A DNA stretch of 64,000 bases from an uncultured Eubacteriales bacterium (GCA_934454405.1 CAKSFN010000011.1:29994-93993); one strand, 5' to 3'. Positions 1 through 9,926 are shown, counted from the stretch's first letter. The notes: generated by a model from the sequence alone, not told the origin. Numbers and translations: made by a program.

Positions 1-1654
1 TATAGTTGTTGAATTCGGTCATATCCGTCAGCAGCGTTTTCGCCGCGTTGAAAACGCCTTCAAGCGTGATGTTGGAAAGCGCCGTGGAGTTGTTTCCGCC
101 GCCCTGGTTCGGGTCGTCGCCGGACTCGGCAACTCTTATTTCGGAACGCGCCTGCTGCAGGAAGTACGTTGCGGTTATAAGGTTCTGATAAAGAGAATCA
201 AGCTTATCCGCATCCGTTCCGCCGGCGTTGACGTATCCTTCATAAGCGTCTCTTGCCGTTTCGAACTTGTTGATGGCGATCTCGAGCTTCTCAACGGTGG
301 ATATATCAAAGAGGAATCTGAAATTCTTTATGGACTCGTTATAATAATCCATAACCTTATTGTATACCGCTTCGTAAAGGTTGATGTCGAGTTTTTTCGT
401 CAAAAGCTCGTCGCGCGCCGCAACTATCTTGTTGTAGGCGTCGCGCAGATACGCGTCGGTCGTTCTGTAATCGTTTGCCACAGAGAAGAACGGGTTAACG
501 ACGTTCATAAACGCGTTGTAATCGGAAGAATTGTAATAGCCGTATTCTTTATCATAGGAAACGGTGTCTATTATCTTTCTTGCAGCCTTTCTGAACGCTT
601 CGCCCACAAACAGGGAATTTCTGAAATTCAGAATCTCGCGGTCTCTGATGTCAACGGGTTTAAGCACTCTGTACGCTTTTTCGCCGTATTTCTCGGAGAA
701 CGCCTCGTCGTCCATCTCATAAGGCGCTTCAACTGCGTAATTGTCGGAAATATCCTTGTCAAGGTTGTTTTCGCCGGCAAGGTAGTACGAGTTGTCCGCG
801 TATTTTCTGAGCTCTTCCGCAGTCGCGTTCGGGTCGTTGTACGCGGCTATCGCGCCTTCTACCCAAGCCTTGAACGCCAACGTTTCGGGAGCGTTCGGAT
901 TTTCCTCGGAAGCCGCGATAATGTCGGGCAGCTCCCAGCCGTAGGGAACTCTTTCGGAAAGAGCAATGATATCTACCGTCTCGTTCGTCATGATGTTGAC
1001 ATAGAGGATGCCTTTAAGGTCGTTTATCTCTTTGTCGCCCTCATACTTCACGAGGTTGTCGTACGCGTTGTAGTAATTTGTGAGCAGCGCCCATATCTGC
1101 GATCTTTTCATGGAAAGTATCGCGGGAAGCTCTCCTTCGCTTACGGATGCAAGCGTCGACGCCGCTTTTGCAAGCTCTCTCCAGCTCTCGATGGTGTAAT
1201 CTCTTCTGAAAAGCTTTGTATATCCCTTTTCGCCGCGCGCAACTTCGCTGTCTATCGCTTTTGTGCGAAGATAGAGCGCGTTCAAAAATTCTATATACGT
1301 CTTGTCGGGGTCGGTATAGGTCTTTGATGTGTCGTTCCAGCCGCCGAAAACGTCAAGCAGGAACTTTTCGATTTCTTCCGCCGAGCCGTTCGCATAAAGA
1401 TCCTCGCCCTGATTATAAAGCCCTTCGAGCTTTATCGTCGCGTCTGCCTTGGTCTGCATTCCGGCGGGCATATTCTCAAAGTCGTCTCTTTCTATGAGAG
1501 CGTCCGCCTGATCAAGGAAGGAGTTCAGCTCGGTTCTGAGCGTCGAGAGGTCTTTGCCCGTAACTCCCTCCGCAAACGAAGAGAAGGTCAATGCCGCCGC
1601 AAGTGAAGCGCAGAGGCAGAGCGAAAGTATCGCTGCAATAATTCTTTTTTTCAT
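1..1654 (-). CDS. Secreted helical repeat protein, paralog B (partial, runs off window)
   Basis: The reading frame is open from an ATG at 1654 to the left edge, about 551 codons with no stop seen. An AAGGAGG ribosome site lies just upstream. The N-terminus (MKKRIIAAILSLCLCASLAA, then a short stretch ending in SSFAEG) is a Sec signal peptide, so the protein is probably exported. The remainder is charged and helical. The segment around residues 150-200 (DYTIESWRELAKAASTL) resembles FIVAR-type three-helix modules, and a Gly/Asn linker (DDPNQGGGNNS) lies near the end. It is clearly a paralog of the next gene upstream (1676-3796): both share the motifs ENMPAGMQTK/EKMPEGMRTK, FGGW and YEGDKE/FEGDKE in the same order. 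The gap is 21 bp, so they are probably co-transcribed. The function is unknown; a cell-surface or adhesive role is a guess. Confidence 0.8.
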   Translation of the reverse strand, partial: MKKRIIAAILSLCLCASLAAALTFSSFAEGVTGKDLSTLRTELNSFLDQADALIERDDFENMPAGMQTKADATIKLEGLYNQGEDLYANGSAEEIEKFLLDVFGGWNDTSKTYTDPDKTYIEFLNALYLRTKAIDSEVARGEKGYTKLFRRDYTIESWRELAKAASTLASVSEGELPAILSMKRSQIWALLTNYYNAYDNLVKYEGDKEINDLKGILYVNIMTNETVDIIALSERVPYGWELPDIIAASEENPNAPETLAFKAWVEGAIAAYNDPNATAEELRKYADNSYYLAGENNLDKDISDNYAVEAPYEMDDEAFSEKYGEKAYRVLKPVDIRDREILNFRNSLFVGEAFRKAARKIIDTVSYDKEYGYYNSSDYNAFMNVVNPFFSVANDYRTTDAYLRDAYNKIVAARDELLTKKLDINLYEAVYNKVMDYYNESIKNFRFLFDISTVEKLEIAINKFETARDAYEGYVNAGGTDADKLDSLYQNLITATYFLQQARSEIRVAESGDDPNQGGGNNSTALSNITLEGVFNAAKTLLTDMTEFNNY

Positions 1655-1675
1655 AGTTTATTTGCCTCCTTCTCT

Positions 1676-3796
1676 TTATTCGTAGTGATATTCAAGCTGC
1701 ATGTTGGTCATATCGAAATAGAGGTTGTTGACGGCGTTGAGCAGCTGTTCGTCGGATACCGCGTTTTCGTCGGCTTCCGCGGCGGACTGATAGTTGCCCG
1801 ACGCGATGTTTGCCTCGTAAGCCTCTATTCTCGAAATGAGTCCTTCAAGCTTGGTGATGTCTTCGCCGAACGTTACGGCGTCAGCCTCGGAGAAAGGATA
1901 CTTCTTGTTCTCGGAATCGCCGGTAACATCGCTGATGATATCCTTGTAGTAAGCCTTCGCTTTTTCCGCTATCTGCTTCGCCATATCGAGGATCATCTTG
2001 TCGTTATGGAAAAATCTGACTATTCCGTCGTTGTCGCTGCTTTCGTGAACCGTGAACGGCATATTCGCTTTTGAAGCGACAAGGTCAACCACTCTTGCTT
2101 TCGCGATCTCTTCCCAGAACTTGTAATCGGAGGTTCCCTGTTTGCCTTCCTCTTTAAGAGCCCCGATCTTTTCCATCGCTTCGTTGTAAAGAAGAAGGAT
2201 TCTTCTGAACGCGCGAAGTCCGTCTATGTCGTAGAGGTCGCTGTTGAAATATTCGTCGCTTGTAAGAGAATCCTCGTAGTTGGACGAATTGATTATGAAA
2301 TTATCCTTGTAATATTCGATAAGAGCTTTTCCGTAAGAGTCGTAAGCGCTTACAAGATATTTTGTCTGAGAGAACTTCTCGTAGGCAGCGATGACTCTTT
2401 CAATCGCCGAATAAAACTCCGTTTCCTTTGCCTTCGGAGTTCCGAGAAGGGCGTCTCCGCGAGCGAACGCCGCAAGGTACGCTTTCCAATCTTCCGAGGA
2501 ATAAGCGCCGCCCTTGTTGTTTTCCGCTTCGGCAAAATAGAACATAGAATTCTTGTATTTTCTGTAATTGTTATGTACGAAAAGCGTATTGAGATATGTT
2601 TCGATAAGACCGTTTCTCAGCGAGAAATAGTTATAGTGATAGGTCGTTGCCGTATATGTGAAAACGGGGTTGCCTTCGTCGTCGAAAACGAGTTTTCCGT
2701 TTTCTTTCTGCTGCGACTTCTTGAAATAAACCGTTCCCCTGAGCTCGTAAACCTTTTCGGTTCTCTTTTCGCCGTCGGGAAGACCCGCCACTTCAAAGGT
2801 CTGAGCTTCAAGCTCCTCCGGCGTGAACGGGCTTTCGACCTCCGCGGATTTTGTGTCGGTCATAAGAAGCTTCATCGTCAAAAGAGGCTTGATATCTTCC
2901 GCCGTCGTGTTGGGGTCGTTAAAGAGCTCCTGCGCTTTGCGGTACCAGTCCAGCAGAGCTTGCTTTGCGGCCTCTTTGTCGCCGAGGTTCATTATCTTTC
3001 TTATCTTTTGAGAAAGCTCGGACGTGTCGTCGGAATCGCCTCTTGCCAGATAGTCTTCTATCGAAACGCCGTAAGTCGTTTCAATATGTATGGCGTCGTA
3101 GAGAATTCCTCTGAGTCTGTTTGTTTCCTTGTCGCCCTCAAATCTTACAAGCGTATTGACTAACGCAAGATACTCCTGCAGTTTGTAATAAATCTGGGAG
3201 CGTGTCGCGGTTGCGAGACCCGTGTAGGGGTTAACGGCGTCAACCGTCAGGAAATCAAGCTCAAACTTTGCCATGAAGTCCGCGAGCGGCTGCCATGATT
3301 CCACGGTGTAGTCCTCGCGCCGAAGAACCGCATAACCGGTGTTTTCATCCCAGTAAAGGACTTTGTCCAGCGCTTTGTAGCGCAGAAGAAGCGCGTCCTG
3401 GAAATCTCCGTAGGGCTTGTTCGGGTTGACAAAATCGCGTTTTTCGGGATCCCAGCCTCCGAAAAGCTCGAGAAGGAGCGCCTCAAGGTCTTCCTCCGAG
3501 GAATTCTGGTCGTAAGCGAGCTCCTCCGCTCTCTGCATCAGAGACTCCAGCTTATAGGTTGCCTCCGATTTTGTCCGCATGCCTTCGGGCATCTTCTCGT
3601 AGTCGTCGCGAATGATCTGATCGTCCGCCACGGTAAGAAACGCGTCAAGTTTGCCTCTCATCTCTTTCGCCGACATCGGAGTTCCGAGATCGTCGATGAT
3701 TATCGTTCTTTCGGCAAAAGCCGAGAAAGAAACGGACGCGATGACCGAAATCATGACCGCTGCTGCGAGAATTGCAGATAAAATTCTCTTTTTCAT
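1676..3796 (-). CDS. Secreted helical repeat protein, paralog A
   Basis: A 706-residue protein. I chose the ATG at 3796, not the in-frame ATG at 3979, because it has an AAGGAGG site and is followed by a signal peptide (MKKRILSAILAAAVMISVIA..SAFAE), while the longer start would lie upstream of the predicted promoter. After the signal peptide the protein is acidic and alpha-helical throughout, with FIVAR-like segments (for example REDYTVESWQPLADFM near residue 150) and no transmembrane anchor or sortase motif. It is the upstream member of a tandem paralog pair with the gene at 1-1654. No enzyme motif is visible. The likely location is outside the membrane; the role is unknown. Confidence 0.85.
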   Translation of the reverse strand: MKKRILSAILAAAVMISVIASVSFSAFAERTIIIDDLGTPMSAKEMRGKLDAFLTVADDQIIRDDYEKMPEGMRTKSEATYKLESLMQRAEELAYDQNSSEEDLEALLLELFGGWDPEKRDFVNPNKPYGDFQDALLLRYKALDKVLYWDENTGYAVLRREDYTVESWQPLADFMAKFELDFLTVDAVNPYTGLATATRSQIYYKLQEYLALVNTLVRFEGDKETNRLRGILYDAIHIETTYGVSIEDYLARGDSDDTSELSQKIRKIMNLGDKEAAKQALLDWYRKAQELFNDPNTTAEDIKPLLTMKLLMTDTKSAEVESPFTPEELEAQTFEVAGLPDGEKRTEKVYELRGTVYFKKSQQKENGKLVFDDEGNPVFTYTATTYHYNYFSLRNGLIETYLNTLFVHNNYRKYKNSMFYFAEAENNKGGAYSSEDWKAYLAAFARGDALLGTPKAKETEFYSAIERVIAAYEKFSQTKYLVSAYDSYGKALIEYYKDNFIINSSNYEDSLTSDEYFNSDLYDIDGLRAFRRILLLYNEAMEKIGALKEEGKQGTSDYKFWEEIAKARVVDLVASKANMPFTVHESSDNDGIVRFFHNDKMILDMAKQIAEKAKAYYKDIISDVTGDSENKKYPFSEADAVTFGEDITKLEGLISRIEAYEANIASGNYQSAAEADENAVSDEQLLNAVNNLYFDMTNMQLEYHYE

Positions 3797-3907
3797 CTTT
3801 TTCCTCCTTGAAAATTTGCCTGATTTTTCCGACGGGGAGTCCGGACGGGTTTTATCTCTTCCGAAAAGACATCCCCTTATCGGTTCAAGGCATTTATCCA
3901 CGCTACT

Positions 3908-3936
3908 ATTATAGTACAGAAGTGTTGAAATTGCAA
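3908..3936 (-). promoter_or_regulatory. SigA-type promoter for the paralog pair
   Basis: On the minus strand TTGCAA (3936-3931) and TATAAT (3913-3908) are separated by exactly 17 bp. This gives a leader of about 105 nt before the ATG at 3796. The rest of 3797-4113 holds only this leader, the promoter and the downstream flank of the WG-repeat gene; I see no other gene. Confidence 0.65.
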
Positions 3937-4113
3937 GAGAAAATAAACTTTCGTAAAATTCTTCGTAAAAAATGCACAAACGGAAAAAAGAAAAAAGCGC
4001 AATATCAACAATCGCGCTTCTTCAATATGTACTTTTTTGCGTTGTAACGGCAACATTTTTCGCACGCCCGACGGCGGAAAAAAGTCCGACGGAACGGATA
4101 TGAAAACAGCTTC

Positions 4114-5376
4114 TCAACCGTTTATTTTAAGAAATCCGTACCGGTCGCCGTATCTGACAAGAAAATGCCCTTCGGACGCGGTCTCGATATCGTCGAATTC
4201 CGCCTTCGCCGCAAGTCTGCCGTTTTTGTCGATTATTCCCCATTTTTTACCGATGCAGACGGGCGCGTAACCCTCGGAAAAATCCTTCGCGTTATCATAC
4301 TGCGGCGCGATGCGCTCCGCCCCGTTCCTGTCGATGAAGCCCCAAATGGTTTTTTGGTTCTCCGTTCTCGCGACGCGCGCCAGACCGTCGGAGGTCATAT
4401 CGTACGCAAATCTGTAAGCTTTTTCCGTGACGGTTTTTCCCGTCGCGTCGATATAAGAGTAGTCGTAAACGGATGTCGCGATGTTTTCGGAAACTCTCGA
4501 AAGCCCGTTTTTGAAGCCGTATACGTTGTCGTATTCCGCGGATACCGTTATTTCACCCTTCGCGTTTATATACCCCCATGCGTAAACCGCCCCGGTCGTT
4601 ACTCCCGAAGCCGACGATGTCCCCTCGGAGATTTTTGCTTTGAAAGGCGCGTATCCCTCGGAAAAACTGCCCGTATCGAGGTATTTCGGCCCTATCACGG
4701 TCGCTCCGTCTATGCCGATAAAGCCGTTCAGGTCCTCTTTTTCTGTTTTGAAGTTCACGGCGCAAAGCCCTTCGGAAAAATCGTTTTCAGTCAAAAAGCC
4801 GCTTGCGACAACGTCACCCTGCGTGTTGATATACGCGGTTTTTCCGTCGATCTCAACTCTTGCGAGACCGTTTGAAAACGACGCCGCGTCGGAAAAAGAG
4901 GTCAATGTTCTCTTTTCCGCGTCCGCCCCTTCGCCGTTGTCCGCCGAGGGAACCGTTACCTTGAGCTCGGCGCCTTTCGCGTTGATATATTTGTAATAAT
5001 TTCCGTCCTTGACAAGCGCGAAGCCGTCCGAAAAATCCGCGGCCGCGGTATATGCGCCCCCGACGGCGACGTTTCCGCTTTTGTCGATATATCCCCACTT
5101 TTCGCCGGGGTTGACTATCGCGGCGCAAAGCCCCTCGGAAAACGAACCGACCGCTTCAAGTCCGGGCTCGATGACCGTCGCCCCTTCTTTGTCGATAAAA
5201 CCCCAGCCGTCTTCGGTCTTTATTGCCGCCAGACCTTCGGAATACGGTTTCGCGTTTATGTATTTCACCCTGTCCGCGGAGACTATCTCTCCGCTGCCGA
5301 TGTTCGGGGCGGAGCATCCCGAGGCAAGAGCCGCCGCAAAGACCGCAACGAATATCAAAGCGATGATTCTTTTCAT
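4114..5376 (-). CDS. WG-repeat lipoprotein
   Basis: A 420-residue lipoprotein. The signal peptide ends in the lipobox LASGC (Cys about residue 21), so it should be acylated and anchored on the outer face of the membrane. The mature part consists of about ten WG (KWG) beta repeats, each with the form aromatic-G-[FY]-I-[DN]-x-x-G, for example DGWGFIDKEG, EKWGYIDKSG, WGYINAKG, IWGFIDRNG and KKWGIIDKNG. The repeats alternate with F-S-[ED]-G-[LY]-A motifs. WG repeats are thought to mediate binding to peptides or glycans; no catalytic residues are seen. It is transcribed alone from its own promoter. A second WG-repeat protein lies at 30295-31139. Confidence 0.88.
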   Translation of the reverse strand: MKRIIALIFVAVFAAALASGCSAPNIGSGEIVSADRVKYINAKPYSEGLAAIKTEDGWGFIDKEGATVIEPGLEAVGSFSEGLCAAIVNPGEKWGYIDKSGNVAVGGAYTAAADFSDGFALVKDGNYYKYINAKGAELKVTVPSADNGEGADAEKRTLTSFSDAASFSNGLARVEIDGKTAYINTQGDVVASGFLTENDFSEGLCAVNFKTEKEDLNGFIGIDGATVIGPKYLDTGSFSEGYAPFKAKISEGTSSASGVTTGAVYAWGYINAKGEITVSAEYDNVYGFKNGLSRVSENIATSVYDYSYIDATGKTVTEKAYRFAYDMTSDGLARVARTENQKTIWGFIDRNGAERIAPQYDNAKDFSEGYAPVCIGKKWGIIDKNGRLAAKAEFDDIETASEGHFLVRYGDRYGFLKING

Positions 5377-5435
5377 ATTTATATACCTTTATAAACCTTT
5401 CAAAAAAGACGAATCGTTCGGTGTTCTTTTACCGA

Positions 5436-5464
5436 AGTATAGCACAGTTTTTTATTGATTGCAA
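5436..5464 (-). promoter_or_regulatory. SigA-type promoter for the WG-repeat lipoprotein
   Basis: Minus strand TTGCAA (5464-5459), 17 bp, TATACT (5441-5436), about 60 bp upstream of the ATG at 5376. The -35 hexamer is the same TTGCAA as at 3931. The 5377-5775 interval holds this promoter, the divergent promoter at 5651 and a leader; no other gene is seen. Confidence 0.6.
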
Positions 5465-5650
5465 CAGTCTTGCGCGTTTTTTACGCAATGTTTTTCATTT
5501 TTCCGCACAATGCAGCCGTCGCGGCGGAAGGGAGGAAGAGCATTTTTCTCCGTGCCGTCTTTGCGGAAAAGCGCGTCCGCCGCTCCGAAAAAAAATAATA
5601 TCCCATAGGGATATTCGGCGGGTAAACAAAAAAAATTCGTTTCTTACCTA

Positions 5651-5679
5651 TTGACCTTTTTTGCTTTTGGTGCTATATT
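5651..5679 (+). promoter_or_regulatory. SigA-type promoter for the rRNA methyltransferase/dprA operon
   Basis: TTGACC (5651-5656), 17 bp, TATATT (5674-5679). The predicted start of transcription is near 5686, which rules out the in-frame ATG at 5680 as the translation start of the next gene and supports the GTG at 5776. Confidence 0.65.
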
Positions 5680-5775
5680 ATGATGTATACTGCCGCAGGA
5701 TTTCCTTTGAGCGCGGTCGCGGAAAAACGCCGCAGCCCGATATCTCGGCAACACACGGAAAGGGGGACTGAAAAA

Positions 5776-6522
5776 GTGGGATTTTGCCGTTTGAAAATAA
5801 CTTCAAGACAAAACGAAACGGTAAAAAAAGCCGTTCGTCTTCGTTCCTGTCCGTCCGCCGACGGTTTCATCGTCGAGGGCGCGAGATTTGTCACCGAGAT
5901 CGCCCCCGAAAATATCAAAGAGGTTTTTTGTTCCTGTCCCGACGAATTTTCGGATTTTTTTGAAAAACTCGGCGACGTTCCCGTTTATGATGTCACCGAG
6001 CCCGTTATGGAAAAACTTTGTGGCGTTGTCGGTGCGCAGAAGCTCTGCGCCGTTGTTTCAAAGAAAAACCCCGAAAGACCGAACCGCCTTGTCGTTCTCG
6101 ACGGCGTGCGCGACCCCGGGAACGCGGGAACTATCATCAGAACCGCCGCCGCTTTCGGCTTCGGCTGCGTTTTTTCGGACGACAGCGCCAATCCTTTTTC
6201 CGAAAAGGTCGTTCGCGGCACCGCGGGCGCCATCCTGCCCGTTTATATTGAACGCGTAAACCTTTCGGACGCGATTGCCTCTCTTAAAAGGGAAGGCTTT
6301 TTGGTGATCTCCTCCGAACTTGACGAAACCGCGCGCAAGCTTTCGGATTTTCCGAAGAATGTTGAAAAAATCGCGCTGATCGTCGGAAACGAGGGAAAGG
6401 GAGTCAGCCCCGCCGTGTCCGCGACGGCGAATGAAAAATTGTATATTCCGATTAAAAATACAAATTCTCTGAATGCGGCGGTTGCCGCCGCGATAATGAT
6501 GCATTATTTTTCGGAGGTGTAA
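5776..6522 (+). CDS. SpoU/TrmH-family RNA 2'-O-ribose methyltransferase
   Basis: A 248-residue SPOUT enzyme from the GTG at 5776, which is preceded by AAAGGGGG. It transfers methyl from S-adenosylmethionine to a ribose 2'-OH of rRNA or tRNA. The N-terminal substrate-binding domain starts ITSRQNETVKKAVRLR, typical of the 23S rRNA TrmH-like group. The three SpoU motifs are present: LDGVRDPGNAGTIIRTAAAF (about residues 110-130), LIVGNEGKGVSP (about 205) and IPIKNTNSLNAAVAAAI near the C-terminus. The exact target nucleotide cannot be told from sequence. It is followed after 4 bp by the dprA-like gene and is probably co-transcribed with it. Confidence 0.88.
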   Translation: MGFCRLKITSRQNETVKKAVRLRSCPSADGFIVEGARFVTEIAPENIKEVFCSCPDEFSDFFEKLGDVPVYDVTEPVMEKLCGVVGAQKLCAVVSKKNPERPNRLVVLDGVRDPGNAGTIIRTAAAFGFGCVFSDDSANPFSEKVVRGTAGAILPVYIERVNLSDAIASLKREGFLVISSELDETARKLSDFPKNVEKIALIVGNEGKGVSPAVSATANEKLYIPIKNTNSLNAAVAAAIMMHYFSEV

Positions 6523-6526
6523 AAAG

Positions 6527-7696
6527 GTGAATGAAAAGAACGCCGCGGCATGCCTCTGGCTTTTGAACGCTCTCGGTTACGACCCGAAGAAAACCGCGGA
6601 TTTTCTTCTGACTTTTTCCGACCCCGTCGAGGGGTACGAGCTTGCCGTTCGCGGAGAACTTGACTCTGAAATTTTCCCGTGTGCCGATTTTGAGCGGGCA
6701 ACCTCGAAAAGCCTTGACGCCTATGCTTCCGATTTGAAGTTTTATGCGGATAAGAACATTGATGTTATCACATTTTACGACAGAGAATACCCGATGAATC
6801 TCGCTCTGTCGGAGATGCCGCCGCCCGTCCTTTTTACGCGGGGAAAAATTCCCGAAACATATAAAGCTCCGTCTGTTTCGCTTGTCGGAACAAGATCCTG
6901 CACCCCGTCCGGCGCAAAGTTTTGCGCGCGGATGGCTTACGGTCTGGCTCTTCACGGCTTTGCCGTCGCAAGCGGAATATCCGAGGGGATAGAGTCCTTT
7001 GCTCTGGCGGGCTCTTTGCAGGCTCCGTCCGCGTGTCCCGTTGCCGTCGTTCCGACCTCTTTGGAGAAAATCTATCCGCGCGAAAGCGAATATTTATGCG
7101 ATGCAGTTGCGGAGCGCGGCGCCGTTGTAAGCGTTTTTCCCGCCGAGGCGAAAATACCCATAAGAATGTCTTTCACCGTCGCCAATTACGTCCTCGCGGC
7201 GATAAGCCACGGCACGATACTGTTCGAGGCCGCCTCAAACAGCGGATGTCTTTCCGCCGTCAAAGCGGCAAAACGGCAGGGCAGGCTTTTGTTTGCCGTG
7301 CCCGGTCAGCCGGGAAACCGCGCGTCTGCTTCGGCAAACGAACAGATTAAAAAAGGCGCGCGTATATGCACGGGTCTGAACGACGTTATAGACGCGTATA
7401 ACGAAGTATATTCGCCGCTGTTCGGCGGCAAAATAGAAAAGCTGAAGCAGTCCGAAATCACGGATGAGCGGAAAGCAAGAAAAAAAAGCGAATCGGAAAA
7501 GAAAGCGCAGATAATTTCCTCTCTCGGCGAAACCGAAAGAAAAGTGCTGTCGAGCCTTTCTGCTCCGAAAGGAACGGACGCGCTCTGCGAGGAGCTGGAG
7601 CTTTCTTTTTCCGAAGTGGCGTCCGCTTTGCAGGCTCTTGAAATGAACGGACTTGTCCGCGATACGGAGAGCGGCTATATTTCTTCCGCGGGATAG
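6527..7696 (+). CDS. dprA: Divergent DprA/Smf-family DNA-processing protein
   Basis: A 389-residue protein starting at GTG 6527 behind GGAGGTG. The DprA family binds single-stranded DNA and loads RecA during natural transformation. The Rossmann-like core is recognisable: SVSLVGTRSCTPSG (about 113-126), ASGISEGIE (about 147), FEAASNSGCLSAVKAA and LLFAVPGQPGN, followed by a C-terminal winged-helix segment (ALCEELELSFSEVASALQAL). Direct neighbourhood to topA and trmFO is the usual Firmicutes position of dprA. Several family residues are altered: the GID-AAAH-RGAL region reads GIESFALAGSL, and the usual FPRRNRIIAGL reads IRMSFTVANYVLAAI. It may have reduced or changed DNA binding. Confidence 0.8.
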   Translation: MNEKNAAACLWLLNALGYDPKKTADFLLTFSDPVEGYELAVRGELDSEIFPCADFERATSKSLDAYASDLKFYADKNIDVITFYDREYPMNLALSEMPPPVLFTRGKIPETYKAPSVSLVGTRSCTPSGAKFCARMAYGLALHGFAVASGISEGIESFALAGSLQAPSACPVAVVPTSLEKIYPRESEYLCDAVAERGAVVSVFPAEAKIPIRMSFTVANYVLAAISHGTILFEAASNSGCLSAVKAAKRQGRLLFAVPGQPGNRASASANEQIKKGARICTGLNDVIDAYNEVYSPLFGGKIEKLKQSEITDERKARKKSESEKKAQIISSLGETERKVLSSLSAPKGTDALCEELELSFSEVASALQALEMNGLVRDTESGYISSAG

Positions 7697-7704
7697 CCCT
7701 CCGC

Positions 7705-7720
7705 CGCCTCGAATGAGGCG
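7705..7720 (+). other. Short perfect hairpin between dprA and topA
   Basis: CGCCTC, a GAAT tetraloop, then GAGGCG. It lies in the 73-bp gap and has no U tract, so it is not a standard terminator. It might mark mRNA processing or pausing. Confidence 0.35.
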
Positions 7721-7769
7721 AGAAAGCTTCCCCGTCCAACCTACGTATATGTAAAGGAGAATACGAGAC

Positions 7770-9926
7770 ATGGCGCAAAAAACGACCGCCGCGAAAACGG
7801 CGACAAAAAAGAAGACGGCAAAAACGCCGAGAAAATCAGGAAAATATCTTTTGATAGTCGAGTCCCCGACAAAAGCCAAGACCATAAAAAAATATTTGGG
7901 AGACAAATATGAAGTACTCTCGTCCGTCGGTCATATAAAGGATCTTCCGTCGTCCCGTCTTGCCGTCGATATCGAAAACGGGTTCAAGCCCGAATTCATC
8001 GTTCCGAGAAAAACGGGAAAAGCGGCGATAATCCGCGACCTTAAAGCGGCGAACGCAAAATATAAAAAAACGTATCTCGCAACCGACCCCGACCGCGAAG
8101 GAGAGGCTATCGCGTGGCATCTGGCGCAGGAGCTCGGTCTTGATGTGAACGACGATATACGCGTCACTTTCGACGAGATCACGAAAAAAGAGGTTACGAA
8201 GAAGATCGCCGAGCCGACGAAGATAGACATAAACCTCGTCAACGCGCAGCAGGCGCGCCGCGTGCTTGACAGAATAGTGGGCTATAAGCTCAGCCCGTTC
8301 CTCTGGCATAAAGTCAAGAGGGGGTTGAGCGCGGGTCGCGTGCAGAGCGTTGCGACGAAGATGGTGGTTGACCGCGAAAATGAGATAAGAGCGTTTGTTC
8401 CCCGTGAATTCTGGAACCTTGACGCGGTTTTTGCAAACGGCGCAAGAACGTATAAGGCGCGTTTTGTTTCAAAAGGAAAAACAAAGGAGATCGGAAGCAG
8501 GGAGACTCTTGACAAAATTCTCGACGGTCTGAAAAACGCCGATTTCGTGGTGTCCGACGTCAAGAAACAGGAAAAAATAAAGTCTCCGAAGCCGCCCTTC
8601 ACAACAAGCTCGATGCAGCAGGACGCGTCCGCAAGGCTCAATATGCGTCCGTCGAAAACGATGTCCGTCGCGCAAAGCCTTTTCGAAGGTATCGACCTCG
8701 CGGGCGAGGGGCTGACGGGTATGATAACCTATATGAGAACAGACTCACTCCGCGTTTCGGACGATGTCAAGATTCAGGCAAGGGAGAAGATCGCGGCTCT
8801 TTACGGCAGGGAATTTGTTCCGCCGACGCCGCGAACATATAAATCAAAAGCCAATGCGCAGGACGCGCACGAGGCGATCCGCCCGACCTCCGTTGAGCTG
8901 ACGCCCGAAAGGGTTCGCACGTCAATGACGAACGAGCAGTACAGGCTTTATAAGCTTATCTGGGAGCGTTTTGTCGCTTCGCAGATGGCGTCCGCCGTTT
9001 ACGACACCGTGACCGCGGATATCGAGGCGAACGGCTGCGTTTTCAGGGCGACGGATTCCAAGCTCCGCCAAAAGGGCTTTACCGTGCTTTACAATTACGC
9101 GGACGAGGAAGAAGAAAAATCGGGCAGACTTCCCAATCTCGAAAAAGGACAGACGCTGCCTTTCAAGGAGTTCGAAAGCGAGCAGAAATTCACCCAGCCG
9201 CCCTCGAGATATACCGAAGGATCTCTTATCAAGGCGCTTGAGGACAACGGCATAGGCAGACCTTCGACCTATGCGACGACCGTTTCGACGATAATCGAAA
9301 GACATTATGTTGAAAGAAACGGAAAAATTCTGCACCCGACCGCTATCGGCGAAGTTACCACCGATGTTATGAACGACAATTTCAAGGATATCGTGGATAT
9401 GGGCTTCACCGCCGATATGGAAACGAAACTTGACGGCATCGAGCACGGACAGAAGACGTATCTTGAAGTGCTGAACAGCTTTTACGGTCCTTTTGAAAAG
9501 GAGTTGAACGAGGCGGAAAAGAAGCTGGACGGCGTTCATATAAAGATCCCCGACGAGGAAAGCGACGAGGTTTGCGAGCTCTGCGGCGCGAAAATGGTTT
9601 ATAAGGTCAGCAGATTCGGAAAATTCCTCGCTTGCCCGAACTATCCGAAGTGCAGAAACACGAAGTCGATAGTTAATTACGCCGACGGCGCGTGCCCGAA
9701 GTGCGGCGCAAAGCTCATTATGAAGCGGAGCGCAAAGGGAAAGACGTATTTTGCCTGTGAAAACAAGGACGCCTGCGGCTTTATGACATGGAACACTCCG
9801 ACGAAGTCCGTCTGCCCGAAGTGCGGAAAAACGCTTTTCAGAAAGATAGGGAAAACGGTCGTCTGCGAAAATCCCGAATGTGATTATACCGCGAAAAGCG
9901 AGAAAAAAACGAATGAAGAAGGCTAA
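7770..9926 (+). CDS. topA: DNA topoisomerase I (type IA)
   Basis: A 718-residue enzyme that relaxes negative supercoils through a 5'-phosphotyrosine intermediate. The Toprim domain begins after a 25-residue Lys/Ala/Thr-rich tail ([16 protein letters not shown]) with [19 protein letters not shown], and the acidic triad region [15 protein letters not shown] follows. The catalytic tyrosine is in [10 protein letters not shown] (about residue 320). The C-terminus carries three four-cysteine zinc ribbons (CELCGAK..CPNYPKC, CPKCGAK..CENKDAC, CPKCGKT..CENPEC). The start is set by AAAGGAG eight bases upstream of the ATG. The stop overlaps the trmFO start. The basic N-terminal extension is longer than in most homologs. 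Confidence 0.97.
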   Translation: MAQKTTAAKTATKKKTAKTPRKSGKYLLIVESPTKAKTIKKYLGDKYEVLSSVGHIKDLPSSRLAVDIENGFKPEFIVPRKTGKAAIIRDLKAANAKYKKTYLATDPDREGEAIAWHLAQELGLDVNDDIRVTFDEITKKEVTKKIAEPTKIDINLVNAQQARRVLDRIVGYKLSPFLWHKVKRGLSAGRVQSVATKMVVDRENEIRAFVPREFWNLDAVFANGARTYKARFVSKGKTKEIGSRETLDKILDGLKNADFVVSDVKKQEKIKSPKPPFTTSSMQQDASARLNMRPSKTMSVAQSLFEGIDLAGEGLTGMITYMRTDSLRVSDDVKIQAREKIAALYGREFVPPTPRTYKSKANAQDAHEAIRPTSVELTPERVRTSMTNEQYRLYKLIWERFVASQMASAVYDTVTADIEANGCVFRATDSKLRQKGFTVLYNYADEEEEKSGRLPNLEKGQTLPFKEFESEQKFTQPPSRYTEGSLIKALEDNGIGRPSTYATTVSTIIERHYVERNGKILHPTAIGEVTTDVMNDNFKDIVDMGFTADMETKLDGIEHGQKTYLEVLNSFYGPFEKELNEAEKKLDGVHIKIPDEESDEVCELCGAKMVYKVSRFGKFLACPNYPKCRNTKSIVNYADGACPKCGAKLIMKRSAKGKTYFACENKDACGFMTWNTPTKSVCPKCGKTLFRKIGKTVVCENPECDYTAKSEKKTNEEG

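Noticed and set aside
4060..4113. Terminator for the WG-repeat lipoprotein
   Set aside because: Complementary arms are short and interrupted; I could not draw a convincing stem before the T run.
5680..5775. N-terminal extension of the rRNA methyltransferase from ATG 5680
   Set aside because: The predicted transcription start is at about 5686, and the GTG at 5776 has the ribosome site and the conserved N-terminus.
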